A stretch of 24,235 bases of DNA, taken from the NCBI GenBank assembly GCA_002383605.1, contig DFYK01000088.1:3341-27575 (forward strand). Reading direction: 5' to 3'. The DNA comes from Proteiniphilum sp. UBA4084 (GTDB taxonomy: Bacteria; Bacteroidota; Bacteroidia; Bacteroidales; Dysgonomonadaceae). Below are positions 6,714-14,669 of the stretch, in pieces. The translations under genes and the position numbers were made by a program. Under the pieces are notes generated by a model, which made no database searches, was not told the DNA's origin, and saw only the letters and a list, made by a program, of their open reading frames with translations. Numbering within the stretch: position 1 is the first letter of the stretch; every line of letters begins with the position of its first letter.

Positions 6714-7571
6714 ATGAAGGATAAGATTTTCCGATTCTTTCTCTTTGTTGCGGCACTGCTTGTTCTGGTGCTCTCTGCTGCCATTGTCTACGCACTGGTG
6801 AGCCGATCCTCCGAAGCGTTTCAGGAATATGGCGTCTGGGGGTTTATATCCAATGCGGAGTGGGACCCCCGATCGGCTACAGAAGAATATGGAGCTTTGT
6901 CGTTTATTCTGGGTACACTCTATACAGCCTTTTTTGCACTGCTGCTTTGTGTTCCTTTCTCACTGGCTGTTGCCATGTTCAACGGTGTCTATTTTAAAGG
7001 TAAAAAAATTGCAGATGCGGTACGGTCGGTTGTCGACCTGCTTGCCGGTATTCCTTCCATCGTATATGGTCTTTGGGGTTTTTATACGGTACGCCCACTG
7101 GTCATCGACCTGGGAGTAAATGCACAGGGATTTGGCATTTTTCTCTCATCGGTTGTGCTGGCCATCATGATCATTCCTTATGCTTCATCCCTCAGTTCCG
7201 AATTTCTGTCGATGGTACCCAACAATCTCAAGGAGGGGGCCTATAGTCTTGGGGCTACACAACTGGAGGTGGTGCAGCATATCAGTCTGCCAACGGCTGC
7301 TTCCGGCATTGTGGCTTCATTCATTCTCGCCCTGGGACGAGCGCTGGGTGAAACCATGGCGGTGACCATGCTCATTGGCAATACCAATCGCATTCCTTCC
7401 GGTTTGCGTGATACCGGTAACACCATGGCGAGCGTGATTGCGAATCAGTTTGGCGAAGCCGACGGTTTGAAACTCAGCGTGCTGATTGCCATCGGACTGT
7501 TGCTGTTTGTTATTACGGCGATCATCAATCTGATTGCAAAACTTGTCATGAAAAAATTGTCACACGCATGA
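6714..7571 (+). CDS. pstC: Phosphate ABC transporter permease PstC
   Basis: This 285-residue inner-membrane protein has six predicted helices (about 8-30, 62-84, 103-127, 141-163, 195-220 and 252-276). The cytoplasmic EAA loop EGAYSLGATQLEVVQHISLP at 174-193 contacts PstB, and the LGRALGETMAV segment that follows is characteristic of PstC. With PstA it forms the phosphate channel. It starts 6 bp after pstS and overlaps pstA by 4 bp (ATGA), which indicates translational coupling. Confidence 0.95.
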   Translation: MKDKIFRFFLFVAALLVLVLSAAIVYALVSRSSEAFQEYGVWGFISNAEWDPRSATEEYGALSFILGTLYTAFFALLLCVPFSLAVAMFNGVYFKGKKIADAVRSVVDLLAGIPSIVYGLWGFYTVRPLVIDLGVNAQGFGIFLSSVVLAIMIIPYASSLSSEFLSMVPNNLKEGAYSLGATQLEVVQHISLPTAASGIVASFILALGRALGETMAVTMLIGNTNRIPSGLRDTGNTMASVIANQFGEADGLKLSVLIAIGLLLFVITAIINLIAKLVMKKLSHA

Positions 7572-8443
7572 ATCAGGATAAACCCATTTCATTCACATCA
7601 CGGAAAGCGAAAGATAAAACGGCTTATATTCTTGTTTGGCTCTTTTCTTTCCTTGCCATGGTGCCTCTTTTCTTTATCCTGTGGGATGTTATTTCGAAAG
7701 GATACAAAAATTTAAACCTGCGTCTTTTTACGGAGGTGACCCCCTCATCGGTAGATGCCCTGATGGCCCGCATGAACGGAGATCCCATTCCCGGAGGAAT
7801 TCTGAATGGTATCACAGGCTCTCTTCTCATCGTAGGCCTTGCCATCCTGTTATCCATTCCGCTGGGTCTTTTCATCGGCATCTATCTGTCGGATCACAAG
7901 GGAAAGAAGTTTGCACGCACAATCAGTTATCTTACCGATTTGCTTCAGGGAATGCCATCCATCGTGATCGGCATCATTGCCTATGCATGGGTGGTGAAAC
8001 CCCTGGGTGGCTACTCGGCATTGGCCGGAAGCGTGGCACTGGCCATCATGATGCTGCCCATGATCGTACGTTCCACCGAAGAGACCATGAACATGCTCCC
8101 GGTTGCTTATAAAGAAGCCGGTCTTTCATTGGGATCATCTTATACAAACGTGGTATTTAAAATTTTACTACCTTCGGGATTTGGGGGGATCTTCACCGGG
8201 ATTCTGCTGGCCATATCTCGGGTAATGGGGGAGACGGCACCGCTGATGCTCACAGCATTGGGCGCTTCCGTGGTAAACTGGAAGGTGATGGAACCTACCA
8301 GCGCTATCCCGTTGCTGATTTGGGACTTTTACAATGATCCCAACCTGGTAGATTTGATCTGGTCCACGTCGTTATTATTATTAATTGTTATATTCCTGTT
8401 AAACTGGATCGCCAAAATTGTAGCTCGTAAATGGAAAGTGTGA
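7568..8443 (+). CDS. pstA: Phosphate ABC transporter permease PstA
   Basis: This 291-residue protein is the second channel subunit. It has an N-terminal helix at about 19-42, then a periplasmic loop and five more membrane segments. The coupling loop carries YKEAGLSLGSS (EAGLSLG at 183-189), and SRVMGETAPLMLTALGAS near 207-224 is typical of PstA. LLQGMPSIVIGIIAYAW parallels LLAGIPSIVYGLWGFY in PstC, showing that the two are paralogues. The start overlaps the pstC stop by 4 bp and the end overlaps pstB by 13 bp, so the three are translated from one message. Confidence 0.95.
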   Translation: MNQDKPISFTSRKAKDKTAYILVWLFSFLAMVPLFFILWDVISKGYKNLNLRLFTEVTPSSVDALMARMNGDPIPGGILNGITGSLLIVGLAILLSIPLGLFIGIYLSDHKGKKFARTISYLTDLLQGMPSIVIGIIAYAWVVKPLGGYSALAGSVALAIMMLPMIVRSTEETMNMLPVAYKEAGLSLGSSYTNVVFKILLPSGFGGIFTGILLAISRVMGETAPLMLTALGASVVNWKVMEPTSAIPLLIWDFYNDPNLVDLIWSTSLLLLIVIFLLNWIAKIVARKWKV

Positions 8444-9216
8444 AAATTACAAATGCTCAAAAAGCAATTCTGCAGTTGAAAGAGGTGTCGGTATCTTATA
8501 CACCCGGAAAATACGCTGTAAAGAAAGTGAATACCGACATATATCCTCATACCATTACCGCCATCATGGGGCCATCCGGTTGCGGCAAGAGTACCCTGTT
8601 GCGTGCCATCAACCGCATGCACGATCTTTATGCTCACATCAGCACCACCGGTGAAATTATCCTCAAAGGAAAAAATGTGCTTGAGATGGATCCCATGGAG
8701 GTGCGACGAATGGCAGGAATGGTATTTCAACAACCAAATCCTTTCCCTACCATGAGTATCTACGATAACGTACTGGCGGGCTACACACTGAATGGCATCC
8801 GCCTGAACAGGAAAGAGAAGGATGAAATTGTGGAACAAAGTCTGCAGAGTGTGGCTTTGTGGGATGAAGTAAAGGATGTGATGAGCAAACGCGGATCGTT
8901 TCTCTCAGGCGGTCAGCAGCAGCGCCTCTGCATTGCCCGTACGCTGGCATTGAAGCCGGAATTGTTGTTGATGGATGAACCCACATCGGCACTCGACCCC
9001 ATTTCAACGAATAAAATTGAAGAGTTATTGCTGGAGTTAAAGCAAAAATTCACCATTATCATCGTAACCCACAACATGTCTCAGGCAGCACGTATATCGG
9101 ACAACTCCATGTTTATGTACCTTGGCGAACTGGTAGAACATGGTAACACCACGCAGATGTTCACCAAGCCGCAGCAAAAAAGGACCGAAGAGTATCTTAC
9201 GGGTGTGTTTGGATAA
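8431..9216 (+). CDS. pstB: Phosphate ABC transporter ATP-binding protein PstB
   Basis: PstB is the ATPase that drives phosphate import on the inner face of the membrane. The 261-residue protein has Walker A GPSGCGKST (47-55), Q-loop VFQQPNPFPTMSIYDNV (the NPFPxSIYxN block is characteristic of PstB), signature LSGGQQQRL (158-166), Walker B LLLMDEP with Glu183, D-loop SALDP and switch His214. Every catalytic element is present. It overlaps pstA by 13 bp; an internal in-frame ATG is not a better start because the usual strand before Walker A would be lost. phoU follows after 139 bp containing a short heptamer repeat. Confidence 0.97.
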   Translation: MESVKITNAQKAILQLKEVSVSYTPGKYAVKKVNTDIYPHTITAIMGPSGCGKSTLLRAINRMHDLYAHISTTGEIILKGKNVLEMDPMEVRRMAGMVFQQPNPFPTMSIYDNVLAGYTLNGIRLNRKEKDEIVEQSLQSVALWDEVKDVMSKRGSFLSGGQQQRLCIARTLALKPELLLMDEPTSALDPISTNKIEELLLELKQKFTIIIVTHNMSQAARISDNSMFMYLGELVEHGNTTQMFTKPQQKRTEEYLTGVFG

Positions 9217-9219
9217 AAT

Positions 9220-9247
9220 AGCTTTCAGCTTTCAGCTTTTAGCTAGG
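9220..9247. repeat. Heptamer repeat, four units, between pstB and phoU
   Basis: AGCTTTC, AGCTTTC, AGCTTTT, AGCTAGG run in tandem immediately after the pstB stop. On the other strand the unit is AGCTGAA/AGCTAAA, the same heptamer family as at 17545-17565 and 17603-17630. Function unknown. Confidence 0.65.
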
Positions 9248-9355
9248 AAACTGATAGCAAGTAACAGGATAAGAGAATAAGTGACGGGAGTCATGAGAAG
9301 CCCGTAGCGTAACAAAAGAATTACAAAAACGAATATCAATTTAATCAATCTTAAA

Positions 9356-10075
9356 ATGGACACACAGAACGAAAATAGAGAATCTACCCCCACTTTGGGA
9401 ATTAAGGATAAGTATCTGGAGCAGTTGCATAGCGATTTTCACCTGGTATCCGAGATTGTGCTGACACAGATATCGCTGGCTTCATCCTTGTTGCATCAGA
9501 AACCCGAAGAAAGCGTTCTTCATGAGTTAAAACGCAACGAAAAGATAATTAACTCCCTTGATATCACAATTAAGGAAAAAGTTATTAACGCGATCATGCT
9601 CTTCACTCCACGCGCTTCGGATATGCGCAGACTGATTGCCTATCACGACATGACGATATCCATGGAACGGGTGGGAGATCTGATTGAGAATATCACTCAT
9701 CTGATTCTTGAGATAGACTTTACACTGGATGGTTTCGATAATTACAAAAAGCTGCTGGATAAGATGTTTGTTCAGAGCGGTAAAATGATCAAGAATGCGG
9801 TGTTTTCCTTCGCGGGAGGCAGTAATGAAATGGCGTATGAGACCATACACATGGACGATAAGGTGGACAAGATGGACAAAAAGATCGAGCGAAAACTGGC
9901 CGAGGGGTTTGGAAACGAGAAATTGAGTTCTCAGGCCCTTATAAATATTATGAACATCAATAGCATATCCTATTATCTTGAACGAATAGGGGACAAAGCA
10001 GTCGACATTGCCGAATCTGCCGTATACCTGATTGAGGGTAGAGATATCCGACATGTTAAACTTTCCAACCCGTGA
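9356..10075 (+). CDS. phoU: Phosphate signalling regulator PhoU
   Basis: PhoU links the Pst transporter to the PhoR kinase and keeps the Pho regulon off when phosphate is plentiful. The 239-residue all-helical protein holds the two pseudo-repeats of the family, each with a metal-binding E/D motif: ERVGDLIENI at 104-113 and ERIGDKAVDIAE at 209-220. Its N-terminus (about 15 residues) is slightly extended and polar. It lies downstream of pstB and just before the two-component pair, the usual genetic setting. The 139-bp gap before it holds a heptamer repeat and no obvious TAnnTTTG, so it is probably transcribed from the pst promoter. Confidence 0.95.
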   Translation: MDTQNENRESTPTLGIKDKYLEQLHSDFHLVSEIVLTQISLASSLLHQKPEESVLHELKRNEKIINSLDITIKEKVINAIMLFTPRASDMRRLIAYHDMTISMERVGDLIENITHLILEIDFTLDGFDNYKKLLDKMFVQSGKMIKNAVFSFAGGSNEMAYETIHMDDKVDKMDKKIERKLAEGFGNEKLSSQALINIMNINSISYYLERIGDKAVDIAESAVYLIEGRDIRHVKLSNP

Positions 10076-10104
10076 AAACAGTTTCCGAATAACAGAAATT
10101 ATAT

Positions 10105-10112
10105 TAATTTTG
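10105..10112 (+). promoter_or_regulatory. Possible -7 box directly in front of the response-regulator gene
   Basis: TAATTTTG matches TAnnTTTG but ends only 6 bp before the ATG at 10119. If used, transcription would begin at or next to the start codon and give a leaderless mRNA. The -33 position shows only TTTCC. It may be a chance match inside a pst-pho read-through transcript. Confidence 0.35.
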
Positions 10113-10118
10113 TGTGTT

Positions 10119-10811
10119 ATGGAAGAAAGAATTTTAGTGGTCGACGACGAAAAGGACATTTGCGACATTCTGCAGTTTAATCTGGAAAATGAAGGATATA
10201 TTGTGGACGTGGCTACATCGGGTGAGGAAGCTTTACAAAAAATAACCGATGTGCACCAGCTCGTCATCCTCGATGTGATGATGGGAGGCATCTCCGGCTT
10301 CAAGACGGCTGAGAGGTTGCGGAAAAATGAAAATTACATCCCCATTATTTTTCTCACAGCCAAGAATACAGAAAACGACATGCTTACTGGTTTCTCGCTG
10401 GGGGGGGACGATTATATCTCCAAACCTTTTTCCGTGAAGGAGGTAATGGCGCGCGTGAAAGCACTGCTCAAACGGACCTCACTCATCAAGATGCCTGCAG
10501 AAACAAAGTGGTCCTACAAAGGACTTGTCATTGATATTCCTACCAACAGGATCACCATAGATGAGAATGAGGTGTCGCTCACAAAGAAAGAGTTTGAGAT
10601 TCTCTCTCTCATGGCACAGGCATCGCCCAACGTACTCACACGCTCGGAGATCCTCAACAGCGTGTGGGGAGACAACGAGTTTGTGCTTGACAGAACAGTG
10701 GACGTGCATATCACACGCCTGCGAAAAAAGCTGGGAGAATATGCCAATATTATTGTCAATCGGTCAGGCTTTGGTTATTACCTAAATATAGATGCAAAAA
10801 AGGAAGAATGA
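10119..10811 (+). CDS. phoB: OmpR-family response regulator, PhoB-like
   Basis: The 230-residue protein has an N-terminal receiver domain (acidic pair D9/D10, phospho-acceptor D52 in LDVMM, T80, and K102 in SKPF) and a C-terminal winged-helix OmpR/PhoB DNA-binding domain from about 130 (LTKKEFEILSLM, then TVDVHITRLRKKLG and GFGYYL). It would bind the Pho boxes upstream of pstS when phosphorylated by the kinase encoded next to it. An in-frame ATG at 10032 would add 29 residues overlapping phoU and is unlikely, since beta strand 1 of the receiver starts right after the ATG at 10119. The symbol rests on the motifs plus the position between phoU and a PhoR-like kinase; function as PhoB itself is inference. 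Confidence 0.85.
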   Translation: MEERILVVDDEKDICDILQFNLENEGYIVDVATSGEEALQKITDVHQLVILDVMMGGISGFKTAERLRKNENYIPIIFLTAKNTENDMLTGFSLGGDDYISKPFSVKEVMARVKALLKRTSLIKMPAETKWSYKGLVIDIPTNRITIDENEVSLTKKEFEILSLMAQASPNVLTRSEILNSVWGDNEFVLDRTVDVHITRLRKKLGEYANIIVNRSGFGYYLNIDAKKEE

Positions 10812-12556
10812 AAAGGAAAATCACTTTCAGGGGACGTATTCTGATTATATTTTCGCTTATTATTGCTGCTTTCACTGTAGGTATTATTCTCTTTGAACAG
10901 CAACAAATCAAGAAAGAGCGTACAGACAGCCTGGAGCGTATGCTGGAAAATAATGCCGATGTGATTCATCAGTATTTGGTAATCAACGGGATCACAGTGG
11001 AGGAGAGCGGTCCTCGCGTAGCTGAAATGTTGCAGTATATGCAATCTGATTTGCGGGTGACTATTCTCGACTGGCAGGGAACCGTAATTTACGATAACCG
11101 CGCCGATGCCTCTACGATGGAAAACCACTTGAAGCGACCCGAAGTACAAAAAAGTATCGGCTTCGGTTCCGGTACGCACGTACGACTATCCCACACCAAC
11201 AAGGTGAAATATCTCTATTTTGCAAAAAACTATGAAGAGAGATATTTTATCCGCATGGCCGTACCATATGACGTGAAGCTTCAGTCGTTCATTAACTCCG
11301 GAAACTCTTTTGCATACTTCATTCTTTTGTTTTTTGTGGTATGTGTGCTGATGATGTTCTATTTTGCCAACCGTTTTTCCAAGTCGATCAAGGAGTTGCG
11401 TGAGTTTTCTTTGAGTGTAAAGAATGGTTTGCCCGTCCCTTCCTCCTTTCAATTTGCCGACGACGAGGTGGGCGAGGTAAGTGCCGATATTGTGGAGAAT
11501 TATAACCTGCTGCAGGAGAACCGCCTCAAGCTTGCAGCCGAACGGGAGAAGCTGTTGCAGCATTTTCAATTTTCCGAAGAGGGCATTGCCATCTTCTCAT
11601 ACGATCGCCAGCAAGTGTATGCCAACTCCCATTTTTTACAGTTCCTCAATGTAATACTCGATAAACCAACCCTCGAAACAGAACATCTTTTTTCCGATCC
11701 CAATTTTGCGGAGGTAGTACATTTTCTGGACGAACGTTCTCATAGAGAGAACATGTTTTCCAAACGGATCGACAGAAGCGGAAAGCAATTCAATGTGCGG
11801 GTAATTATTTTCGACGACCGGAGCTTCGAGCTTTATATCAGCGACATTACCAAGTCGGAAAAGACCCGCCTGCTCAAGCAGGAGATGACCAACAACATCG
11901 CCCACGAGCTCCGTACGCCGGTAACCAGTATCCGGGGGTACCTGGAGACCATCCTGAATATGTATCACGATGAATCGGACGAACGGATTCATGGCTTTCT
12001 TGACAGGGCTTACGCACAAACCATTCGGCTATCTGAGTTGATTCAGGATATCAGCATGCTTACCAAGATTGAGGAGGCTGCCGACCGTTTTGATTTGGAG
12101 CCTGTGCCCATGAAAGAGTTATTGACAGAACTGAAGGCCGATCTTGCCGATGACCTGAATAAAAAGCAGGATACAGTGACAATAGACGTGGAAGATTCTG
12201 TGGTGATACATGGCAGTCGCACCCTGTTGTACTCAATTTTTCGGAATCTTGCCGAGAACGCCATCTCTTATGCGGGAAAACAAATAGATATTGTTGTGCG
12301 TTGTTACAATGAAAACAATGACACCTATTTCTTTGAGTTTTACGATTCCGGTACGGGAGTTGAAGAGAAACACCTGGTGCGTATCTTTGAGCGCTTTTAT
12401 CGTGTAAACGAAGGGCGCACACGCAATACGGGTGGTTCGGGACTGGGTCTCTCCATCGTGAAGAATGCCATTCTCTTTCACAAGGGAAGCATCATAGCAA
12501 AAAACCGTTCTGAAGGAGGTTTGTGGTTTTTAATGACGTTTCCCAAAATAAAGTAA
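10808..12556 (+). CDS. phoR: PhoR-like membrane sensor histidine kinase
   Basis: This 582-residue kinase has a membrane helix at about 10-29, an extracytoplasmic sensor region (about 30-165), a second helix at about 168-187, a HAMP-like linker, and a PAS-like domain (about 250-345, starting FSEEGIAIFSYDRQQVYAN). It ends in a complete kinase core: H-box NNIAHELRTPVTS with phospho-accepting His366, N-box RNLAENAISYA (Asn484), G1 DSGTG (about 513-517), F-box RIFERFYRV, and G2 GGSGLGLSIV (542-551). It overlaps the regulator gene by 4 bp, so the two form a cognate pair. Adjacency to phoU and pst makes a PhoR role likely. The large extracytoplasmic domain differs from the very short one in E. coli PhoR, so other input signals cannot be excluded. 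Confidence 0.85.
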   Translation: MKRKITFRGRILIIFSLIIAAFTVGIILFEQQQIKKERTDSLERMLENNADVIHQYLVINGITVEESGPRVAEMLQYMQSDLRVTILDWQGTVIYDNRADASTMENHLKRPEVQKSIGFGSGTHVRLSHTNKVKYLYFAKNYEERYFIRMAVPYDVKLQSFINSGNSFAYFILLFFVVCVLMMFYFANRFSKSIKELREFSLSVKNGLPVPSSFQFADDEVGEVSADIVENYNLLQENRLKLAAEREKLLQHFQFSEEGIAIFSYDRQQVYANSHFLQFLNVILDKPTLETEHLFSDPNFAEVVHFLDERSHRENMFSKRIDRSGKQFNVRVIIFDDRSFELYISDITKSEKTRLLKQEMTNNIAHELRTPVTSIRGYLETILNMYHDESDERIHGFLDRAYAQTIRLSELIQDISMLTKIEEAADRFDLEPVPMKELLTELKADLADDLNKKQDTVTIDVEDSVVIHGSRTLLYSIFRNLAENAISYAGKQIDIVVRCYNENNDTYFFEFYDSGTGVEEKHLVRIFERFYRVNEGRTRNTGGSGLGLSIVKNAILFHKGSIIAKNRSEGGLWFLMTFPKIK

Positions 12557-12560
12557 ACAA

Positions 12561-13403
12561 ATGAAATATATTGGAGCCCATATCAGTGCCTCAGGTGGTG
12601 TGGAAAATGCACCCCTCAACGCACATGCTATTGGTGCGAAAGCGTTTGCCTTTTTTACCAAAAACCAACGTCAGTGGTTCGCCTCTGCATACACAGCACA
12701 GAATATTGATCTTTTTAAAGCACGCTGTGAGGAATTTGGATTTTCGGCCGATCACATCTTGCCGCATAGCAGCTATCTCATCAACCTGGGAAACCCGGGA
12801 GAGGAGGAAATTAAGAAATCACGACAAGCTTTCTTTGATGAAATGAGCCGATGTGAACAGCTGGGACTGAACAGGCTCAATTTCCACCCCGGCAGCCACC
12901 TCAATCAAATTCCCTTGGATGCGTGTCTCGACCGCATTGCCGAATCAATCAACATGGCACTCGACCGTACCAACGGGGTGACCGCTGTGCTGGAGAATAC
13001 GGCCGGTCAGGGCAGCAACCTGGGACATACCTTTGAGCAATTGGCATACATCATCAATAAGGTGGAGGACAAAAGCCGGGTAGGCGTCTGCCTCGATACG
13101 GCGCACACGCTGGCAGCCGGTTATGAAATCAGAACCCGCGACGCCTATGATGATACGTTTCAACGATTTGAAGAGATCGTCGGCTTCGGCTATCTGCGGG
13201 GCATGCACATCAACGACTCAAAGAAGGAACTCTCTTCGCGGGTGGACCGGCACGACAGCATTGGCAAAGGAGTTATGAACCTCGACCTTTTCTCCTTCAT
13301 TGTGAATGACCCACGATTCGACGACGTGCCGTTGATCCTGGAAACTCCCGATGGGACGCTCTGGGCCGAAGAGATACAGATGCTTTACGCGCTGATAAAG
13401 TAG
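12561..13403 (+). CDS. nfo: Endonuclease IV (deoxyribonuclease IV, AP endonuclease)
   Basis: Endonuclease IV cuts DNA 5' of abasic sites in base-excision repair, using three zinc ions. The 280-residue TIM-barrel protein has all nine metal ligands at the same residue numbers as E. coli Nfo: H69, H109, E145, D179, H182, H216, D229, H231 and E261. Motifs include HSSYLINLGNP, NFHPGS, ENTAGQGSNLG, CLDTAHTLAAGY, HINDSKKE, DRHDSIGKG and LETP. It begins 4 bp after the kinase stop, so it is probably co-transcribed with the phoBR-like genes. That link is by position only; no functional tie is shown. Confidence 0.97.
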   Translation: MKYIGAHISASGGVENAPLNAHAIGAKAFAFFTKNQRQWFASAYTAQNIDLFKARCEEFGFSADHILPHSSYLINLGNPGEEEIKKSRQAFFDEMSRCEQLGLNRLNFHPGSHLNQIPLDACLDRIAESINMALDRTNGVTAVLENTAGQGSNLGHTFEQLAYIINKVEDKSRVGVCLDTAHTLAAGYEIRTRDAYDDTFQRFEEIVGFGYLRGMHINDSKKELSSRVDRHDSIGKGVMNLDLFSFIVNDPRFDDVPLILETPDGTLWAEEIQMLYALIK

Positions 13404-13458
13404 AAGGCTTTTGATACAATTCTTTCTTATCCTAAAAAATAGAAGATTGATTGTGTAA

Positions 13459-13625
13459 CCGACGGAAATTAGACATAACTTTGCCACCCACCTCTTGGAG
13501 AATGGAACGATATCCGCCATATCCAGGAACTACTCGGATATAAATCGGTGAATACAAACGGGATCTACACCCATCTTACTGATATTACCCAATCAAAAAT
13601 CAAAGGTCCACCCGATTTGCTTTGA
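13459..13625 (+). pseudogene. Tyrosine recombinase (integrase) C-terminal remnant, frameshifted
   Basis: From 13459 the frame reads PTEIRHNFATHLLENG, which fits the catalytic (HxL)RHSFATHLLENG block of tyrosine recombinases. At 13507-13508 one base is missing, since GGA-AC-GAT breaks the frame; read one base back, it continues DIRHIQELLGYKSVNTNGIY and then THLTDITQSKIKGPPDLL up to TGA at 13623-13625. The nucleophile Tyr (codon at 13566-13568, in IYTH) and the Arg-His block survive, but a TAA sits immediately upstream in the first frame (13456-13458) and the rest of the gene is gone. By family this enzyme inserts mobilisable or conjugative elements. What remains is a scar that cannot work. Confidence 0.85.
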
Positions 13626-13656
13626 TATGGTTCACCAAAAAGTTCCAAGGTACCGG

Positions 13657-13920
13657 TTACTCCTCTGTCCAACTCAGTACCTTCCATTCACTATCAACCT
13701 TTTTCAATAGAAATTGCATACCCAACGGATCCGAAATGATGGTACTGTCGTTTTTCATTTTAGCTTCCCATCTTGAATTTGCCGTATACAAAACCGTCGT
13801 TGCATCCAGCACGACATATTTTTCACTTTTGATGAATGATTTCTGACTATTTACATTGTTCAGATCTATGCAAAAACATTGACAGAAAAGAATTACTGAA
13901 GGTTTCTCGTAATGAATTTT
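13657..13920 (-). pseudogene. Start-less fragment resembling the end of an NTF2-like (SnoaL/DUF4440) protein
   Basis: The minus strand is open for 87 codons from a TAG at 13921-13923 to a TAA at 13657-13659 but has no usable start before the conserved-looking part. The C-terminal portion includes KYVVLDATTVLYTANSRWEA, a middle SDPLGMQFLLKKV, and the end DSEWKVLSWTEE. The pattern of beta strands followed by a final xxWKVxxW is like the C-terminus of SnoaL/DUF4440-type domains, which fold as NTF2-like cones. The amino-terminal half appears to be missing, and the upstream reading (Cys-rich, IHYEKPSVILFCQCF) is not convincing protein. It lies beside the integrase scar, in keeping with a decaying region. 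The family call is by eye and weak. Confidence 0.4.
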
Positions 13921-13964
13921 CTACCCCCAGGCACCTTCGATATAGCGAATGGATTTGACTTGCG

Positions 13965-14285
13965 CTAAAATGTCACGGTTTTGTCAGCCCAGATTACCAG
14001 ATTGACACAGTCTATCATGGTCGAAACTGGACAAGCCTCGGTGCTGTCAAGTTGTCTCGATTTTAAACAGGTGCCACAAGCGAGAATCTCTCCACCTGCA
14101 TGTACAAATGCTTTTAATTGTTCATCCACATTGTATTTCTCGTGGATCAATCCCTCACACTCGACGGCTTCTCCCATTAGAAAAACTTTCACTTCGTGTC
14201 CTTGCTTTTTTGCTGTTACTGCAAATCGAAAAGCATTCCATGCCTTCTCAAATTCTTTTGTCTCCAGGATAATTCCGATTTTCAT
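13965..14285 (-). CDS. DsrE-family protein (106 aa)
   Basis: From the ATG at 14283-14285 the small cytoplasmic protein begins MKIGIILETKEFEKAWNAFR and follows the DsrE/DsrF-like alpha/beta fold, with GHEVKVFLMGEAVEC in the first half and GGEILACGTCLKSR, CPVSTMIDCVNLVIWADKTV in the second. Family members form homo- or hetero-oligomers, and some relay persulfide sulfur on a conserved Cys. Here C70 and C73 form a CxxC, with further Cys at 43, 85 and 92. Neither Tus/Dsr partners nor a sulfurtransferase lies nearby, so its partner is unknown. A ten-residue longer start at 14315 is possible but not supported by the family pattern. It stands alone between a decayed patch and corA. Confidence 0.8.
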   Translation of the reverse strand: MKIGIILETKEFEKAWNAFRFAVTAKKQGHEVKVFLMGEAVECEGLIHEKYNVDEQLKAFVHAGGEILACGTCLKSRQLDSTEACPVSTMIDCVNLVIWADKTVTF

Positions 14286-14669
14286 ATTCTTATCTGTCTT
14301 AAATTTTTGAAACAATCAGTACGTCCGGCATGCGGCTTTCCCGTACTTTCATATATCAGCTTGTGGGGTTACGAGCAACAATTTTTTTCTTGTATGGGTG
14401 GGCATTTTTTTGCAGGTTATTGTTGATTGCAGTGTGACTTTCATATCCTTAACTGTCTGAAATGAATCGAGAAACGAAGTTAATCAAAAAAATCATATCT
14501 GCCGGAATCGACAAAAAAAAATGCAAAATCCGGCGAACTCGGTTGGCCGACAGAAGAGAAATTACAGCTTCTCTATTGTTTGTTAACAGGTGGCATGTCA
14601 TAATTCTTAATCGTTTGGTTACAAAAAAAATTGTACCTTGCAGTCTCATTATCTTTTTAATTTTTGCTT
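14286..14669. other. Intergenic stretch of 384 bp without a convincing gene
   Basis: This A/T-rich divergent gap between the DsrE gene and corA has no ORF I would call real. It contains small inverted repeats: GTACG/CGTAC (14319-14323 and 14342-14346), GCCGGA/TCCGGC (14501-14506 and 14529-14534) and AGAGAA/TTCTCT (14555-14560 and 14569-14574). TACCTTG at 14634-14640, with TTTG at about 14614-14617, is an imperfect promoter candidate for corA. Nothing else stands out. Confidence 0.5.

Noticed and set aside
9356..10075. Antisense ORF over phoU (9527-10303, minus strand)
   Set aside because: It is a shadow frame of phoU and the regulator start; it has no family features.
13404..13458. Weak inverted repeat ACAATTCTT/AAGATTGATTGT after nfo
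   Set aside because: The stem is mismatched and A/T-rich, with no T-run; termination of the pst-pho-nfo unit remains unassigned.
14319..14346. GTACG/CGTAC hairpin with a GAAA-containing loop on the minus strand, reminiscent of group II intron domain V
   Set aside because: The catalytic triad position reads AGT rather than AGC, its pairing partner is absent, and no intron domains or maturase fragment lie nearby.
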